64,000 bases of DNA from Isoetes taiwanensis (lineage: Eukaryota > Streptophyta > Lycopodiopsida > Isoetales > Isoetaceae), in contig JAJEKV010000039.1 in NCBI GenBank assembly GCA_021234155.1, forward strand, positions 10,801,077 to 10,865,076, read 5' to 3'. This document shows, piece after piece, positions 1-12,350 of the stretch; the first letter of the stretch is position 1, and every line of letters begins with the position of its first letter. A program made the position numbers and the translations under genes. The notes beneath the pieces were generated by a model that saw only the letters and a program-made list of their open reading frames with translations, was not told where the DNA came from and made no database searches.

Positions 1-724
1 CATCTCTTTATGCACATAAATCTACATGACAAAGTATAGTCCACAACGCTTTCACAAAAGCATTCACTACTAGGTTGTCTATTCATGCACACAGATCCCC
101 AACAGACTCTCACAGATGTTACCCTTCTCCATTTGAAGCTCAAACTGGTTAAAGATACTCATCATCATGGTATCAAGAGGCAAGTGACAAGACCAATAAG
201 TGTCGAATACATCCCCTGGTCCAGCTAAGCTTTACAAGCTTCTGATCATCGGAAATACTCCAAGGGAGTATTTGAATCTTTTCAAGGATTCAATTTTGAG
301 TGTTATCACAGCCATCATGTATGGATGTCCCTCGCTTACTGCAATTCAAGCTCAACTTAGAAGGATTACAACAAAAAACTTTTACAACAAGATGAACAAG
401 AGCCCATAATTTTGCTGGTCAAACTTCCTTCGCGAAGTTCTAGATCCCACTACAGAAGGAACTTGAATCTTGGTGATTTTCATTTTCAGTGTTATCACTG
501 GCTCATCACATGAAGCATTCTGACAGCTACAACTCAAGATCGATTTAGAAGGTCTGAATATAAACAAATGAAGTCTCAATAGTATTCCTTTTCAGATTAT
601 TGGGATACTCAGGTTAGTGGTAAATTAATTTGATTTATGGTTATGTGAAACTGAACAATGATGGCCATGCATTGCTTAGATGAAGCACCCAAGAGGTTTC
701 CGTTTTACTCACTCTGCTTAGTAC
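1..724. other. Probable NAA25 intron sequence, no exon recognised
   Basis: This stretch follows the ninth recognisable exon of the minus-strand NAA25 gene. I looked on the minus strand for the next conserved block after the exon ending in the residues LHYFKR and found none. It is most likely the start of a long intron, with the remaining two thirds of the gene beyond the left edge. The short open frames here match nothing I recognise. Confidence 0.5.
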
Positions 725-3700
725 CTCTTAAAATAGTGCAAAACACTTTCTGCCAAAGGCTTTGAGTGAGCCTCAAAATCCAAGTCGCTGCTCCCTACAT
801 CTAGCTTGAGCAGGAGGTGATGTTTCTTGATTTCTAAAGTAGCTAAGAATGGTCCTCTTTCTAATTTATTTGCCTCCATCTCTTGAAGTTCGCCAACAAA
901 TGCTTCAAGCTCCTTCAGCCGTAAATCGGCCTAAATAGAGTATACAGTGTCAGCAATTGGACTAACGTCACCTTCTAAGATGAATCAGTAAATACCTAAC
1001 CTCCTCAGCAGTAATGCGAATAGGCAATCTCTGTTCTACCCATCGAACCTTTTTTTCAGCTGTAGTAAGAGTTTGCTCCATAATCAAAGAGCTTAGGTTT
1101 TCCTCATTGAACACCTCTAGTGTTGCATCAATGAGTAAAAGCACTGCTTCCCAATCATCGTGACTGTACTAAGACATGGAAACCATATTTAGGAAAAGGT
1201 CTAAGTGATTCAATAGACGCTAATGGATATAATTTTACCTCATTCTCAAGATCTCCTTATACACCTCACGTGCTTTCTGAAACTCCTGTAAATGCATAAG
1301 CAATTTTCCCTGCCCACATAGCATGCATTATCTTAAACTTCTGTTGGCTTACCACCAAAATGGACCAACCCAAGAGCAGCAAGTTACTCTAAGTATTTGA
1401 CTATGTATGCACTTTAAGGTCAATGGTAAAAGACCATGCTTTGGAATTCATATCTCCCTGTTGAGCATACTTTTTGTCCATGAAACATAGTATTGCCTAA
1501 TGCATGTACTTATCTCTTGTCATTCTCTGGCCAGACTACTTGGCAACCACACAAGAGTATAGACTCCTATGACGAGAGTCGTGAATAAGACAGCTATACA
1601 TGTTTTGGAAACCTGTGAAACTAATACAAGAAGAGAGATTTTGTAGTTAAGCTGCAAGCTGTCCCATACACTCTCGTTCATATATCCATTTTGATCCAAG
1701 GGCCCCAGGACATCAAGTAGATTATCAACTCTCTGCAGAACCAAGCTAATGCAGTTCTAACATGGCAGCCCCAAGTACAAAGTTGGCTTGTATTTATTAG
1801 GCACCCAAATAAAGCGGCCACCAAAACTAAGAAGGCTTCATTAATTGGGGAGTGGCAAGCATTCGGATGTCTAGATACTCTTCATTTAAATAGCGGGATA
1901 TATGGACATGTCTAACAAGCACAAATGGGCTTTGGTTTGCACAAACCCAGTTCGACAAACCGAGTAATTTCTCATCTACAGAAACATGTCAAAGCAAGGA
2001 CGACAACAAAGCAATGCATCCGTTGTTTGAAGGGGAGGAGACGGTCTTCTATGAATGCAGCTAAACACTCAAGAGATGCCTTATGGGTAGTAACCAGAAA
2101 GGCTAAAAATCCCGGGCCTGCAAAGGCCCAACTCCACATCATACTTCAAATTCCATTGCTTTGAAAATCAAATGCAGACTTTACCATTAAAACAAGGATT
2201 TCCTCAAAAGTTAGCATGCAAGCAGACCAAATTCACCTGTAACCTCAGACGATCAATGGTGACTGCAAACAGTCCTTGATTTACAGTAAGGACGTCTAAT
2301 GCAGACTGGTGCTTTCCTTGCTCCTGCAATAACGAAATGTAGACAAGCAAAGCTGCCAAGAAATTATAATCAGATTCAAAACCTTCCATACAAATGAATA
2401 ATTCCTTCAAATCGAGTACCCTTAGCAATCACAAAAAAACACGACCATTTTTTAACTTTACTCGAAGTATGACAGGAAGCTTATTTAGAATCTGCCATTG
2501 ATTAGAAAGGCCAATTTTCTTAAATATTTTTTGAATCAGAACATGCACTTGCATGGAACACATACAGGATTGTTGGGGATTTATTATATGCAGAGTCATC
2601 TTCAAAACTCCACAAAACTCCTTTTATTCCATGTGTATGTCAATCAAGGCTTATATAGCATGAGATATATAACAGCTCCCTTCTAAACGTTCCCGGGAAG
2701 TAATATTTTGTGCGTAATAATCTTAAGTGTGTCATTCAAAGCAGGCACATAATTAATAACATAAATGTAATGGAAAAGGAAAATTCATCGTCTCTACAGA
2801 GAGCTTACCTTCAAGGTCTTTTAATCCATTGGAATCTATTCTTTTCTTGAGAATGGCCTCTGCTAGAGGCAACAATTTCTTTCCTGTTCCATCTCCACTA
2901 ACAACCTGAACTCCACCGTGGCAATGATTACCCATATGGGAGAAACAAAACTATGTCAAACTCTGATGACATAATTTTTTTGGAGAACTTAATAGGAAGG
3001 ACAGATCATATTAACATCTACCATGATGCAAAATAATACCTGCAAGTAAATGCTGCAAATGGCCCACATTAAGAATCTCTCTTCTCCAGCGATCTTGTAC
3101 ATCTTCATGGCCATCTGAAAAAGGTCGATAGATTGCACTTCTCAAATTAACCATCATGCCTTGATAATATAATTAGATTGTAGGGCTGGATTTTGTGCCA
3201 CATAAGGACGGGGGCTATCCCTCTGTTTTGACCTACATATGACCCCATTCTTTAACCTTAAAACTAGAAAGAAGAGCAAAAGGACTGATTGGAACATTGG
3301 AAGCATACGGCTTATGCATGCAGCCTAAAACAAAAAAGGTTTTAGAACTCCCACGTTCCAGAAAGGTACTTCAAGAATCTTGACTATTAGCATAGATGCC
3401 CTACTGCATATTGTTCTAAAGTCTAAATCAAATTTCATACACTTGATAAGTTGGGCAATTATCAGCAGCAGGAACTCTTAAACTTAATCGAAACAACATA
3501 CCTGCTGTTGTTTCACATAATTGTACTCTCTGACATAACAATTGAATAATGCCATCATAAGGTCCATATTATTGGACATTTTGTTGCACGCTCTTTCATA
3601 ACAAATTGTGGCATCAGTCACTGCATTTATAAAAACCCCACTTATAAGGTGTGCACCTTGGTGTTGTAACATGAAAAAAATTGCAAGGTATCACAAAAGA

Positions 3701-4813
3701 TAAGAATATCGCGCCTATATTTATGGCTCATCATAATGCAATTGGTGACATACTACATGCATCCCTAAGATTCCTCCTACAATATGCAACACATCCTATG
3801 GCTTAACAGGCAAGCTCTCCTTATACTCGTATCAATTAATTACATGGCAAAAGAGTTTAATTATTGACTCACAATGCCCAGGAGCACTTACAATGGCCAA
3901 GACGTTGATAAACAATTTGCAGAGTGCTTAAAGTTAAATCATCTGTAGGTTCTGTATCCTTAGCTCGATGACATAAGACCAGTGCTTCATCAGGCTTTCC
4001 AATCCTCTCAAGGACCAATGCTTTCAGTACCTGTCAGTGCATCCAAGCAAAATATCAGACTGTGCCCAAGCAAATATCAAAGGATGCGCTACATTCACTA
4101 TAAAGGGATAATAGACCAAATATAAATGAAAATGGCGCACAATTGCAGCTAATTTTCAGCTGCTTAGCACTAATAGTCTATTACATTTTGATTTGAATCT
4201 TCAAGTCTCCCAGGTTTCTTACATAAATATTAAACGGCAAGTAGATCATAGACACAAATACCAACGGTGCACATTGCAACTGATTGTCGAAATGGCTTAG
4301 GCTAAGCCAAAAACCCTGTTCATGTGCAGGACCTCAATCCCTTCTTTTTCGTTTCACAACACTAGCACATTCTGATCTGGACTTTTTAATGGTCATCGCA
4401 GACTAATCTTTCATGTCCCCATCTTCAACTATCCAGTCTTAGTTGTATAATGTGGAAGTTTTCTTTTTTTGGATTTGGTTTTTAGGCAACATCTATAGAT
4501 TTCGATGGGAATGTTGATCCAATTTAATCTGTTCCGTTCTTTTGCGTGTTCCAAGTTCATGTCATCCTTGGTAATAGAATGAGATTCAGATTCAAATTCT
4601 TTCTTATTTTGCACAATGTGCCCTTAGTGAAACGAAGAGCAGGTGATCCAAATCAAGCAGAAGTGAAGAGCGCACCAGAAGGTAAATGGAGTCGGGATGT
4701 TTGGCAAGAAGGGATGAGGCGAGCTTGAGCGCAGGCTTGTACTGACGAGAATCGATGGCATCCCATAATGGACGTAAGCGCCGCTCCGGTATGCCAGATG
4801 CCGCCGTAGCCAT
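725..4813 (-). CDS. NAA25: NatB N-terminal acetyltransferase auxiliary subunit NAA25, 5' part (9 exons)
   Basis: NAA25 is the non-catalytic, TPR-containing subunit of NatB. With NAA20 it anchors the enzyme to ribosomes and acetylates nascent proteins starting Met-Asp/Glu/Asn/Gln. The minus-strand ATG is at 4813-4811, and the product opens with MATAASGIPERRLRPLWDAI, very close to plant NAA25. Exons placed by homology and GT-AG sites: 4813-4676, 4030-3892, 3620-3502, 3114-3040, 2905-2809, 2352-2237, 1309-1239, 1163-1001, 930-725. They join in frame to about 374 codons, with no stop. Recognisable blocks are ALVLERIGKPDEAL (exon 2), FNCYVREYNYVKQQQ (exon 3), YKIAGEERFLMWAICSIYLQ (exon 4) and ALLVYISLLQEQGKHQSALD (exon 6). 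The family is about 1,000 residues long, so only the N-terminal third is here. The first donor, GTGCGC, is weak but fits the protein alignment. The gene looks intact and functional. Confidence 0.9.
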
Positions 4814-5950
4814 AGTCGTCAGCTCGAATTAGGGCTTCTGTTAAGGTTTTGCCTTATCTGGTACCAATTTGTCGACGTAGAAGCATCTTAAACCGTCCAA
4901 TTTTGCCACTATAAACGATGCCAAATATCCTTCATATAAAAGTTATGTTAGCTATGGAGAAAAGTGACGTGGCTGGAGGGAAAAAAAATGCATGTGGAGT
5001 ATGTGGATGTGGCTCACAAAAATATGAGGTGGACATATCAAAAAAATCTAAATAGATGGGGGCGCTAAATGGGAGATGATAAGAGAAGAGCAGAGAAGAA
5101 AAGGAAAAAGCGACCAGAGGTAAGATGGTCATTTGTGCTTAGGGCATAGAATTTTGGGGCAGGGCATGCAGATAGAGTGGTCGATTTTTTTATTCATGGT
5201 CGCTTCAGTCTAATCTACTGTCTGAGTTCTTGAAGTTTGGTGGAATTAATACAAAATAAAATGAATTTGAGAGAAGAGGCAATTTCAGGTAAGAATAAGC
5301 TTTTTTGGAAACAAAGGATATTGTAGAATGGTAGAGTGGGCTAATCTTTGTTTTTCGTGTTGTATTTCTTTTTAGCATAGATATTGTTGATTTAACACAA
5401 AACGGAACAGAAATAAGTGGACAAGGAAGAAGCGACTCTGGATAAGAGTTAAACGGAATGAATTTTCCCTCTTCTTTCCTTTGTGCATATATACAGGAAT
5501 AGATTGCATGCTTTGTTTTCGTTGAGCATGCTTTGTTTTCGTTGTTGTATTTCTCTTTACCACATATAGTGTCGATTTAGCACAAAATAGAACGTGACTT
5601 AAAAGAAAGAAGGGATTCAGGCTGTCAAATAAGTTGAAGAGGAAGAAGCAATTTTTGGTAAGAACGTAAACAGCATGAATTTTCGATCTTCTTTTACAGG
5701 GATTGCTTATGTCCATGTATATACAGGAATAGAGTGTTTAAATTTTTTTTGTTTTAGTGCTCTTTCATAGATATATTAATTAATACGTAAATAAATTAGG
5801 ATTATTCTGGAGTAGAATTTCAAGCATAGCGATGGATTATAGCAGTGTTGTGACGGATTCCCGAGTACTCAACTAAAAAAAAGGGACACCCAAAAGGAAA
5901 AAAGTTAGATGATGGAGACATCGATATAGATACCATTCTAGCCAGCTTTG
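4814..5950. other. 5' flank of NAA25, no gene
   Basis: This region lies upstream of the NAA25 start codon and up to the first gypsy fragment. It should contain the NAA25 promoter and 5' UTR, but I see no clear TATA box in the right place. It is AT-rich and contains a diverged direct duplication, listed separately. No coding homology was seen on either strand. Confidence 0.5.
5348..5735 (+). repeat. Diverged direct duplication
   Basis: Two related copies lie at about 5357-5495 and 5545-5735. Both begin with GTTGTATTTCT and a GATTTA-CACAAAA block, and both end with a TATATACAGGAATAGA motif. Between them a short unit, GCATGCTTTGTTTTCGTT, is itself repeated twice (about 5505-5541). There is no coding content and no terminal repeats, so this looks like local tandem duplication. 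Confidence 0.6.
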
Positions 5951-5957
5951 AGTTGAT

Positions 5958-7340
5958 TTGCCCCCTTACTGGAGAGGGAGGCCCCTGAGCTTCAGAAATT
6001 TGTCACGTTCACTGCTGAACTTGAAGCGTATTTTGGAGATACCGATCGACAACGTACAACATAAAAACCTCAGGCAAGGCTCTCGTCTGGCTTCAATTTA
6101 TGCCTTTGAGTTTCGGCAGATTGCCATAGATATGGCCTGAGATGATGTACCCCTTCGAGATTGTTTTCGAAGAGGGCTTCACGTGGATGTGAACGATATG
6201 TTGTTGACCATGGAGGATCTCAGAACTCGAGATGAAGTTATCAGATTTGTGGTTCGTTGTAATAACTGTCTTTTTGAGCGTATGCAAGAAAGACGAAATC
6301 AGTATATTTCCCTAATTCCACAAACTCTAGTAGTCACATCAGCTTTTGCACCGCCCACTCCCACTAAATCAGATGGCCCGTTACCAATGCAGATTGATCG
6401 TGTGGTTCGAGGGTCCTTGTCTGTGGCTGAGAAACGGCGTCAAAGAGAGGCTAACCTCTACCTCTATTATGGTGGGGCTGGCCATATCGTTCATGAATGT
6501 CCTGTCAAATGCCCAAATCAGTCAGAAAACTCTAGGGCCCGGTCCGAGTAGTTAGAATCTCTCGACGACTGGCCGCCTTTTCTCATACTCCCCCAACATT
6601 TAATGAAGAGTTTATTCTATCTAACAAGGTCAGTGAGGAGTTTTTCATCTCTATATCATTAAAATCAGAGGTTGGGACATTGAAAGCATTGACGTAACTT
6701 GATAGTGGTGCAAATGCTTGCTTCATGGATAGTGTGTTTGCCTCTAAGCATGCCATTTAGAAGCAGGGTTAAACACCCCAGCTCTATCAGTGTGATTGAT
6801 GGACGTGAGATCTCCCCGGGTGCAGTCACAGAATGTGCTACACCGCTTCGGGTTCTGTTCGAGGGAGCGTCTTGTAGCATTTCCTTCAATCATATCGCTA
6901 GCCTGCATGCACCAGTAGTCTTGGGTCTTCCTTGGCTCGAGTTGCATAATCCACAGATTGATTGGTGTTTTAGATCATTTCGATTTGCTGGCTCTTGCCC
7001 CAGTCCTAATCTATCTACAGTTCTTGCCTCTGCGTATGTATCGACTCCAGTATATAAAGTATTGGGGGCTTCTGATTCTGCTCTTATTCATGCTCCAGTC
7101 CTATTTCTGTTCCATGTCTCAATCTAGTTCCTGTCACTGCTTCAGTTCGTGTTCCAGACGATGTTCCAGCTCCTGCCCCTACTCCTGTTCTTATTCCTGT
7201 TCTTGTTCCTGTTCATGTTCATGTTCATGTTCATGTTCTTAATTCTGCTCCTGTCCAGGCCCCTGTTTCGACAAAGCCTCTTTCGCGTCCTCAATTCTGT
7301 ATCTCGAGACCTCTCTTCACAAGTTTATTAAATCTGGAAG
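5958..7340 (+). pseudogene. Ty3/gypsy element C: gag and protease remnant
   Basis: Broken gag-protease region of a chromovirus-type Ty3/gypsy element, read on the plus strand in several frames. Gag is recognised from LRQGSRLASIYAFEFRQIA (about 6060-6135), then VNDMLLTMEDL and a degenerate CCHC knuckle (LYYGGAGHIVHECP, about 6465-6505) that has lost its first cysteine to tyrosine. The aspartic protease follows, with active site LDSGANACF (about 6700) and the typical APVVLGLPWLELHNPQIDW block (about 6910-6965). A stop precedes the protease motif and frames shift repeatedly. The matching RT (25772-26990) and integrase (7460-9077) lie on the opposite strand, which implies an inversion or two different copies. 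Confidence 0.8.
7140..7245 (+). repeat. Hexamer-like TGTTC(C/A) low-complexity tract
   Basis: Short tandem units of the type TTCCTGTTC, then TTCATG repeated four to five times. They lie in the linker after the protease fragment of element C. In one frame the tract reads as a Ser-Cys run, which is an artefact of the repeat. Confidence 0.7.
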
Positions 7341-7459
7341 ACAATATGCAAGCTCAGTATTTGCAATCCAAGTTCATCCATTGACTAGCTCTGCTCCAAT
7401 AAAGTCTGCTCCAATACTCCTAGATAAAGGAGTATAATGCTCGTATGATATGAATACCC

Positions 7460-9077
7460 GTATGGTCGTCACACCATCCCTCTCCTACGACGATGACGAT
7501 TCCTCGAAGCTAGAGCTGAAGCCGGAGTACTTAAACTTGGCTTATGTGGGTAATGTCGGTGGAACTCTGCAATTTTATCAGGAGCATTAGTTAGATTCTC
7601 GACAAGTTCCCAAGTTCTATCACTTGTTGAATAATCTTCCCAATCGACAAGGTAATACAATCGCCGACAAAGAAACTTGGAGTCCAAAATCTCTGAACCT
7701 CGAATTCCTCATGATCATCAATTTCCACGGGTGGTGGCGGCAGAGGAACGCAACACGGGAAAGGATTAACCGTGTAGGGCTCCAATAGAGAAACATAAAA
7801 TATTGGATGGAGACGAACAGCTGGAGGGAGCTCGAGCGGAATGCCACATCGCTGATCTGAGTCGTGATCCGATAAGGACCAAGGCGACGATAGTCAAGCT
7901 TGTTGTAGAGAGATGAGGTAGGAGAAGCTAGACAAGGTCACCAACATGAAATGTAGGAGATTCCTGCCGATGTAAATCGCATAATACCGATAGTGTTTCT
8001 GGACCCAGAGAAGATGGTGCTGAAGATCTAATTGAAGGGCCTGGAGTTTCTCAAGTCAAGGATTGACAAAGTCACTGCCAGCGGCCTTAAGGGATCAACG
8101 AGGATGCTGACCAGAGTTTAGAAAGAACGGAGTTTGGTCAATGGAAGCATATACTGAGTTATTATAGGTAAACTCCGCTAATGGAAGATAATCGACCCAA
8201 TCATCTTACTGATAACTGATAAAGCACCTCAAATATTGCTCTAGATTCTAATTAGCGTGCTCTGCTTGCCCATTACATTCTGGATAATGATCTGATATCA
8301 ATGAATGGTCAATATGCAGTAACTCCAAAAGCCGCTTCCAAAACTCTGCAACGAACTGAGGTCCCTGATCATGACAATAGTATCTGGCAATCCATAAAGT
8401 CTGACTACTTCACAAAGAAGAAGGTCAGTTGTTTCCTCACTGGTGATGGTGATGTTGCAAGGAAGGAAATGAGCCATCTTAGAGAAACGATAAAAAATAA
8501 CTATGACGGCATCATAACCTCGAGAGAGTGGCAGATCTGGATTAAAGTCTATAGAAATACTCTTCCAAGGTCCATCTGGAACCGGCATTGATTGAAGAAG
8601 ACCATGTGGAAGATCTCTTGGAACCTTTGCTTGATAGAGATATCATATGATCAAATAAAAACTTCGACAGAGCGGCAAAGCCCAGGCCACCAATACACTC
8701 GACTAATAAGTTCAAGAGCGGTGGTTATTCCAAAATGTCCGGCCATAGCTTGGAGAACTCGAAGCCTAGAAGCAACATCTGGCACATACAGAAGCCTATC
8801 ACGGAATAGGAGTTCATCTCGAATCTCAAAACGGTCATAGTCCGATCCCATTTGTCGAGAAGATGATGCAGAGCCAAGATATGAGAATGTATCTTGAGCC
8901 AGTGGATCGAAAGGCAGAGATGCTCGAATAGACTCCAACAAGGTTTTGAGGCCTTATAAACAAAGTGATGACCATAAGCTGGAATCGATCAGTCCCTAAA
9001 ATAACCTGATCACCTGGCTTAGACTCAGGTAGGAGCATCGAGACAAGGAATCAGGCTTCCCTTGGAGAGGTCCAGGG
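7460..9077 (-). pseudogene. Element C: integrase and chromodomain remnant
   Basis: Minus-strand continuation of element C, degenerate and frameshifted. From right to left it holds the RNase H/integrase spacer (GKPDSLSRC, about 9050), an integrase N-terminal region with GHFGITTALELISRVYWWPG (about 8700), the catalytic core start (WKSISIDFNPDLPLSRGYDA, about 8560) and a C-terminal chromodomain (LYYLVDWEDYSTSDRTWELV, about 7600-7660). Order and spacing match Ty3/gypsy chromoviruses. Stops and frame changes make it non-functional. The chromodomain ends near 7480 and abuts the plus-strand gag-protease fragment. Confidence 0.8.
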
Positions 9078-9082
9078 CAGTA

Positions 9083-9946
9083 TGTTAAGGGTGTCTCACC
9101 CCCTTAACATATATAAAACAAAAGCACTAACAAATCAACCGGGCCAAAGAAATAGCTGACACTCACCAGAGGATCTGCAAAGAGGGCATCCACATCTTCC
9201 ATAGTCAAAATGTCCATCATAGCTCAAATTCTGAAAATTGTATCAATGCATCATGAATGGGTGTAAGGATTTGGATTTCAATGAACAAAATAGCCTACAA
9301 CCAATTCAATCTAGATTGTGATATGCAACATGCTTACAAATGCCAAAATCATTACAAAAGCTAATGAAAACGTAAGACACAATTGGGCAAATGGGCATGA
9401 TTTCTATTAAGCAATAGGTCACAACATAATATCAGCATAAAAATCCTCTCTCACAAGCCTCCTTTCCTCTTATAAATTAGACCTTAAATAGGTCGAATTC
9501 CTCCCTCAATCCGCTCCCAACCGCTTCCCATAAACTGCTATAGAACCTTCTAGAAGCATCCACGACCACGGGAGACAACTCCCCATGCTTGCAACTGCCT
9601 CCACGTAGGCTCTTGGAGCAGCCCTAACCTCCATCGATCATTCTTGAAGTATTTTCAAAACCTTTGCCTTACGTACATCAATTTCCATTTGCCACTTTTT
9701 TTGTATTTTCATTTTTATATTTTTTTTTGGATTTTCTAATACAAGTACATAAAATGTTAAAACATTACAACAAGTCTGCAAGGTCCTTGACCTTTTAATT
9801 TATCGTCGAACTTCAACTTAATGCACCTTTCTCTGTAAAGCTTCTACACCGTTGTTTATAATGACTATTCATATTCTGATGGCTCATCTTCGGAGTCGTC
9901 TTTGAAGTCCTCTTTCTGGTCCATACCTGTGTCAACAGCTTTATCA
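9083..9946. mobile_element. Solo LTR (864 bp) with 5-bp target duplication
   Basis: This block interrupts element C between the RNase H motif DFVIKYC (ending near 9948) and GPLQGKPDSLSR (starting near 9080). It begins TGTTAAGG and ends TTATCA, the TG...CA ends expected of an LTR. The 5-mer CAGTA flanks it at 9078-9082 and 9947-9951. Its left end holds a 12-bp inverted repeat (TATGTTAAGGG...CCCTTAACATA). No internal retroelement domain is visible, so it is a solo LTR left by LTR-LTR recombination. A TATAAA at about 9473 suggests plus orientation, which is weak evidence. Confidence 0.75.
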
Positions 9947-9951
9947 CAGTA

Positions 9952-10092
9952 CTTGATCACGAAGTCAATGCGGGATAATACTTGAGTATGCTACCGACCT
10001 TGGCGACGGTTGAGCACTCGAACAAACTGAAATATTCTAAATTTTAATGATCTGTATAGGCTGTGACCTTATGAGGATATTCTTCCAGGAAA
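9952..10092 (-). pseudogene. Element C: RNase H C-terminal fragment
   Basis: Read on the minus strand, this short block continues the RNase H domain broken at 25772. Motifs include TAYTDH followed by NLEYF, then VLNRRQGR and IDFVIKY in a neighbouring frame. It joins the 25772-26990 fragment if the composite insertion 10093-25766 and one GGAAA copy are removed. This is direct evidence that the two sides were once contiguous. Confidence 0.75.
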
Positions 10093-11684
10093 TGTGACGT
10101 TCCAAGTATTTATACGGTATACGTATATTTACTAACACGTCACCCAGTAAAGGTACGCCACCATGGGGTATTGTAACCCAGGGGGTTGACCTAAAAGGGA
10201 TTAAATTAGTTAATTATTAAGGATAATAACCTATAATTAAGGAATTAATATCTAAGTGGGTTAATTAAGTTAATTAATGGATTAAGAAGGCGCCACTTGG
10301 CCAAACTCGATTGGCCAGCATGGGGAATGCTAATTTGGGCCATCAAGGTGGATCACTATCCCACTTGACCCCAAATCGACCCAGGAGAAGGAGCAGCTGA
10401 GCGCCCAAGTACCTGGAACTGTTGCTGAACACCCCCGTGGTTGCTGAACACCCAGATTCTGAGAGATGGAGGCGCCTCGTGACAATGGATCAAGTTGGAA
10501 CTCGGGTTAGTAGATAATCTAGTTGATATCTTTAAGGATAGAGCTTCAGTTAAGTTCTTTGAGTCTTCTCTGGTTGTTCTTACTTAGGATTAACCCTTCT
10601 TTGATATTTAGGATTTACATTTCGATTATGGATTATGGTTATTATGAATGGATGGATGAATCTATGAAAGTATCTCTGTTAGTCTTCCGTAAAGCAGGGA
10701 TTAGAGGGGGGTAGAGACCTCTGTGCTTCATGCTTTAGTATGCTCCTAGTAGCTCCCTTAATTCCCAATTAATGCGGCCTGTGCACAAGAGACCACCGAG
10801 TCGTGGATGCTATGGAATTGCTTAACACCAGAGAAGGGACGCAGTGGTGAAGTGGGGGTGGGGTCTTGCACGAACATAAAAGGCTCCTAAGACTCCTACA
10901 GTGGGCTAGGCCTGATAGCCGGTCACGTAGAGGGCCGGGTATGGGTCTGACACTCCCTGGGTGCAGAGGTGTGACCCGTATGGGGCACCCTGTACTTTGA
11001 GTAGATTTAGGGTGAGTAAGTCGGGTATGGATGCGGGGGTCGCTGATGCGGCACGTATTCTCTAGCTCACCCATGAAGCCACTGTGATCCTGGAAGGGGA
11101 CACTTCCCTGACCTGACTCATCGGACCAGGGCGTCATGAACCCTCGAGTAGGCTCGAAGGGTGATACCTTGAGTCTGTGTCTCCGAAAGGCTATAGTGAT
11201 GCCATAGCATGATTCGACTCATCTGCAAAGTGTGCACAGGAGGGGCGGATGGAGTGGATAACCCTAGCCAATGTTCTATGCCAGCCAACGCCATGCCAAG
11301 ATTCGGTCTGCTGATCTCTTGAGACCTAGCCGTCAGTCGATCCTCACTGGAGTCCGAGGTAGAACCATGGGTTTGGGGTGTTTTCCCTAGTATTAAATGC
11401 ATATTCTTTGTGGTTGTTGTCACGTGGATGGATGTGCCACCCCTCGTGGTGGTATCTTATGATATGATTATGCTGTGTGCTAACATTGTATTCACGCTTC
11501 CGCGACATAGGAGCCCCATTGAAGGCGTGGGCCGAATGACCCCTCTGTGTCCTTCACTCGAGCATCTTTTTATAGATGGCCCGAGTTAGACGGAGGGCCC
11601 TGCTCGTGGCGAGTTGATTGCCATGGGAGGGGAAAGTCCCCATATGTATACGTCCGAGTGTCGTATATGTTCAGGGACGTCACA
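10093..11684 (+). repeat. Left LTR of element A (1,592 bp)
   Basis: Starts TGTGACGTTCCAAG and ends GGGACGTCACA. It is matched in inverse orientation by 16898-18525 and over its last ~350 bp by 25411-25766. The ends form a short TGTGACG/CGTCACA inverted repeat. It is immediately followed by a tRNA primer-binding site, which fixes it as the 5' LTR. It contains GC-rich tracts and no real gene. Confidence 0.9.
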
Positions 11685-11685
11685 G

Positions 11686-11698
11686 TGGTATCAGAGCC
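11686..11698 (+). promoter_or_regulatory. Primer-binding site, initiator tRNA-Met type
   Basis: TGGTATCAGAGCC begins one base after the LTR end. It is complementary to the 3' end of plant initiator tRNA-Met (…GGCTCTGATACCA), the usual primer for Ty3/gypsy reverse transcription. This sets the orientation of element A as plus. Confidence 0.9.
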
Positions 11699-12061
11699 GT
11701 GATTTTGGTAGTCCGAAATCATAGCACTGACCAAACCCTAACTCGCTAGTTCGGTAGTTAGGTGGGAGTAAGCTAGTATGATTGTTTAGCTCTTTGATGT
11801 TTAGTTTCGTGTTAGGTTGATGTAGGTTCAGGGCGACTGGAGGACCCAAGATTGGAAGGGCTATAACTTTTTGTAGGTAGCTCGGATGAAGGCGAAAATG
11901 GCTCCAATGGATCGGGCACCTCCCAAATACCCTAGGGGGCATGTCTTCCGAGGGCGGAAAGTCAACAGGAGGCCGAAAAGTCAAAAGGGGCGCTGCTATC
12001 GTCCGAGGTGTTTCTTTCGAGGAGTTAGGAGCGTATAATGCTTGCAGCGCCCCATACGGTC

Positions 12062-12095
12062 GCGCGTATTTTTATACGCGCCTTTTTTTTTTTTT
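12062..12095 (+). other. Perfect 8-bp hairpin followed by 13 T
   Basis: GCGCGTAT, a TTTT loop and ATACGCGC form a perfect hairpin at 12062-12081, with a T-run at 12083-12095. It lies in the leader of element A between the PBS and the histone-containing gene. In a plant this is not a bacterial terminator. It could be an RNA structure in the element leader or chance. Confidence 0.5.
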
Positions 12096-12350
12096 AAGTT
12101 TGAAAATTTTTAATAAAAAGTTAAAAGTTAAAATTCAAATTTGAGTCATTTTTTTTAAAAAGTGTGTTTCTTTGCACGACCTTCCTTCGCCATAGCCGCC
12201 GGACTAGAGCTCCTTCCCCGCCATAGCCGACCTCTACCGCCACCTTGTAAACACCCTAAAACCCGAGCGCCTTCGCCTAACCCTCTAGCGCTACCTATTC
12301 AAACCTGAGCGCCCTATTTCTTCTTTTGCTGCCCATCACTAGACGTCGCC

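Noticed and set aside
1520-1744. Extra NAA25 exon (VDNLLDVLGPLDQNGYMNE…)
   Set aside because: Adding it breaks the good in-frame join between exons 2352-2237 and 1309-1239, and the sequence does not match the family.
6958-7242. Ser/Cys-rich protein
   Set aside because: Translation of a TTCCTG/TTCATG simple repeat in a decayed gypsy linker.
12062-12095. Rho-independent terminator
   Set aside because: The window is eukaryotic nuclear DNA; hairpin plus T-run has no such role here.
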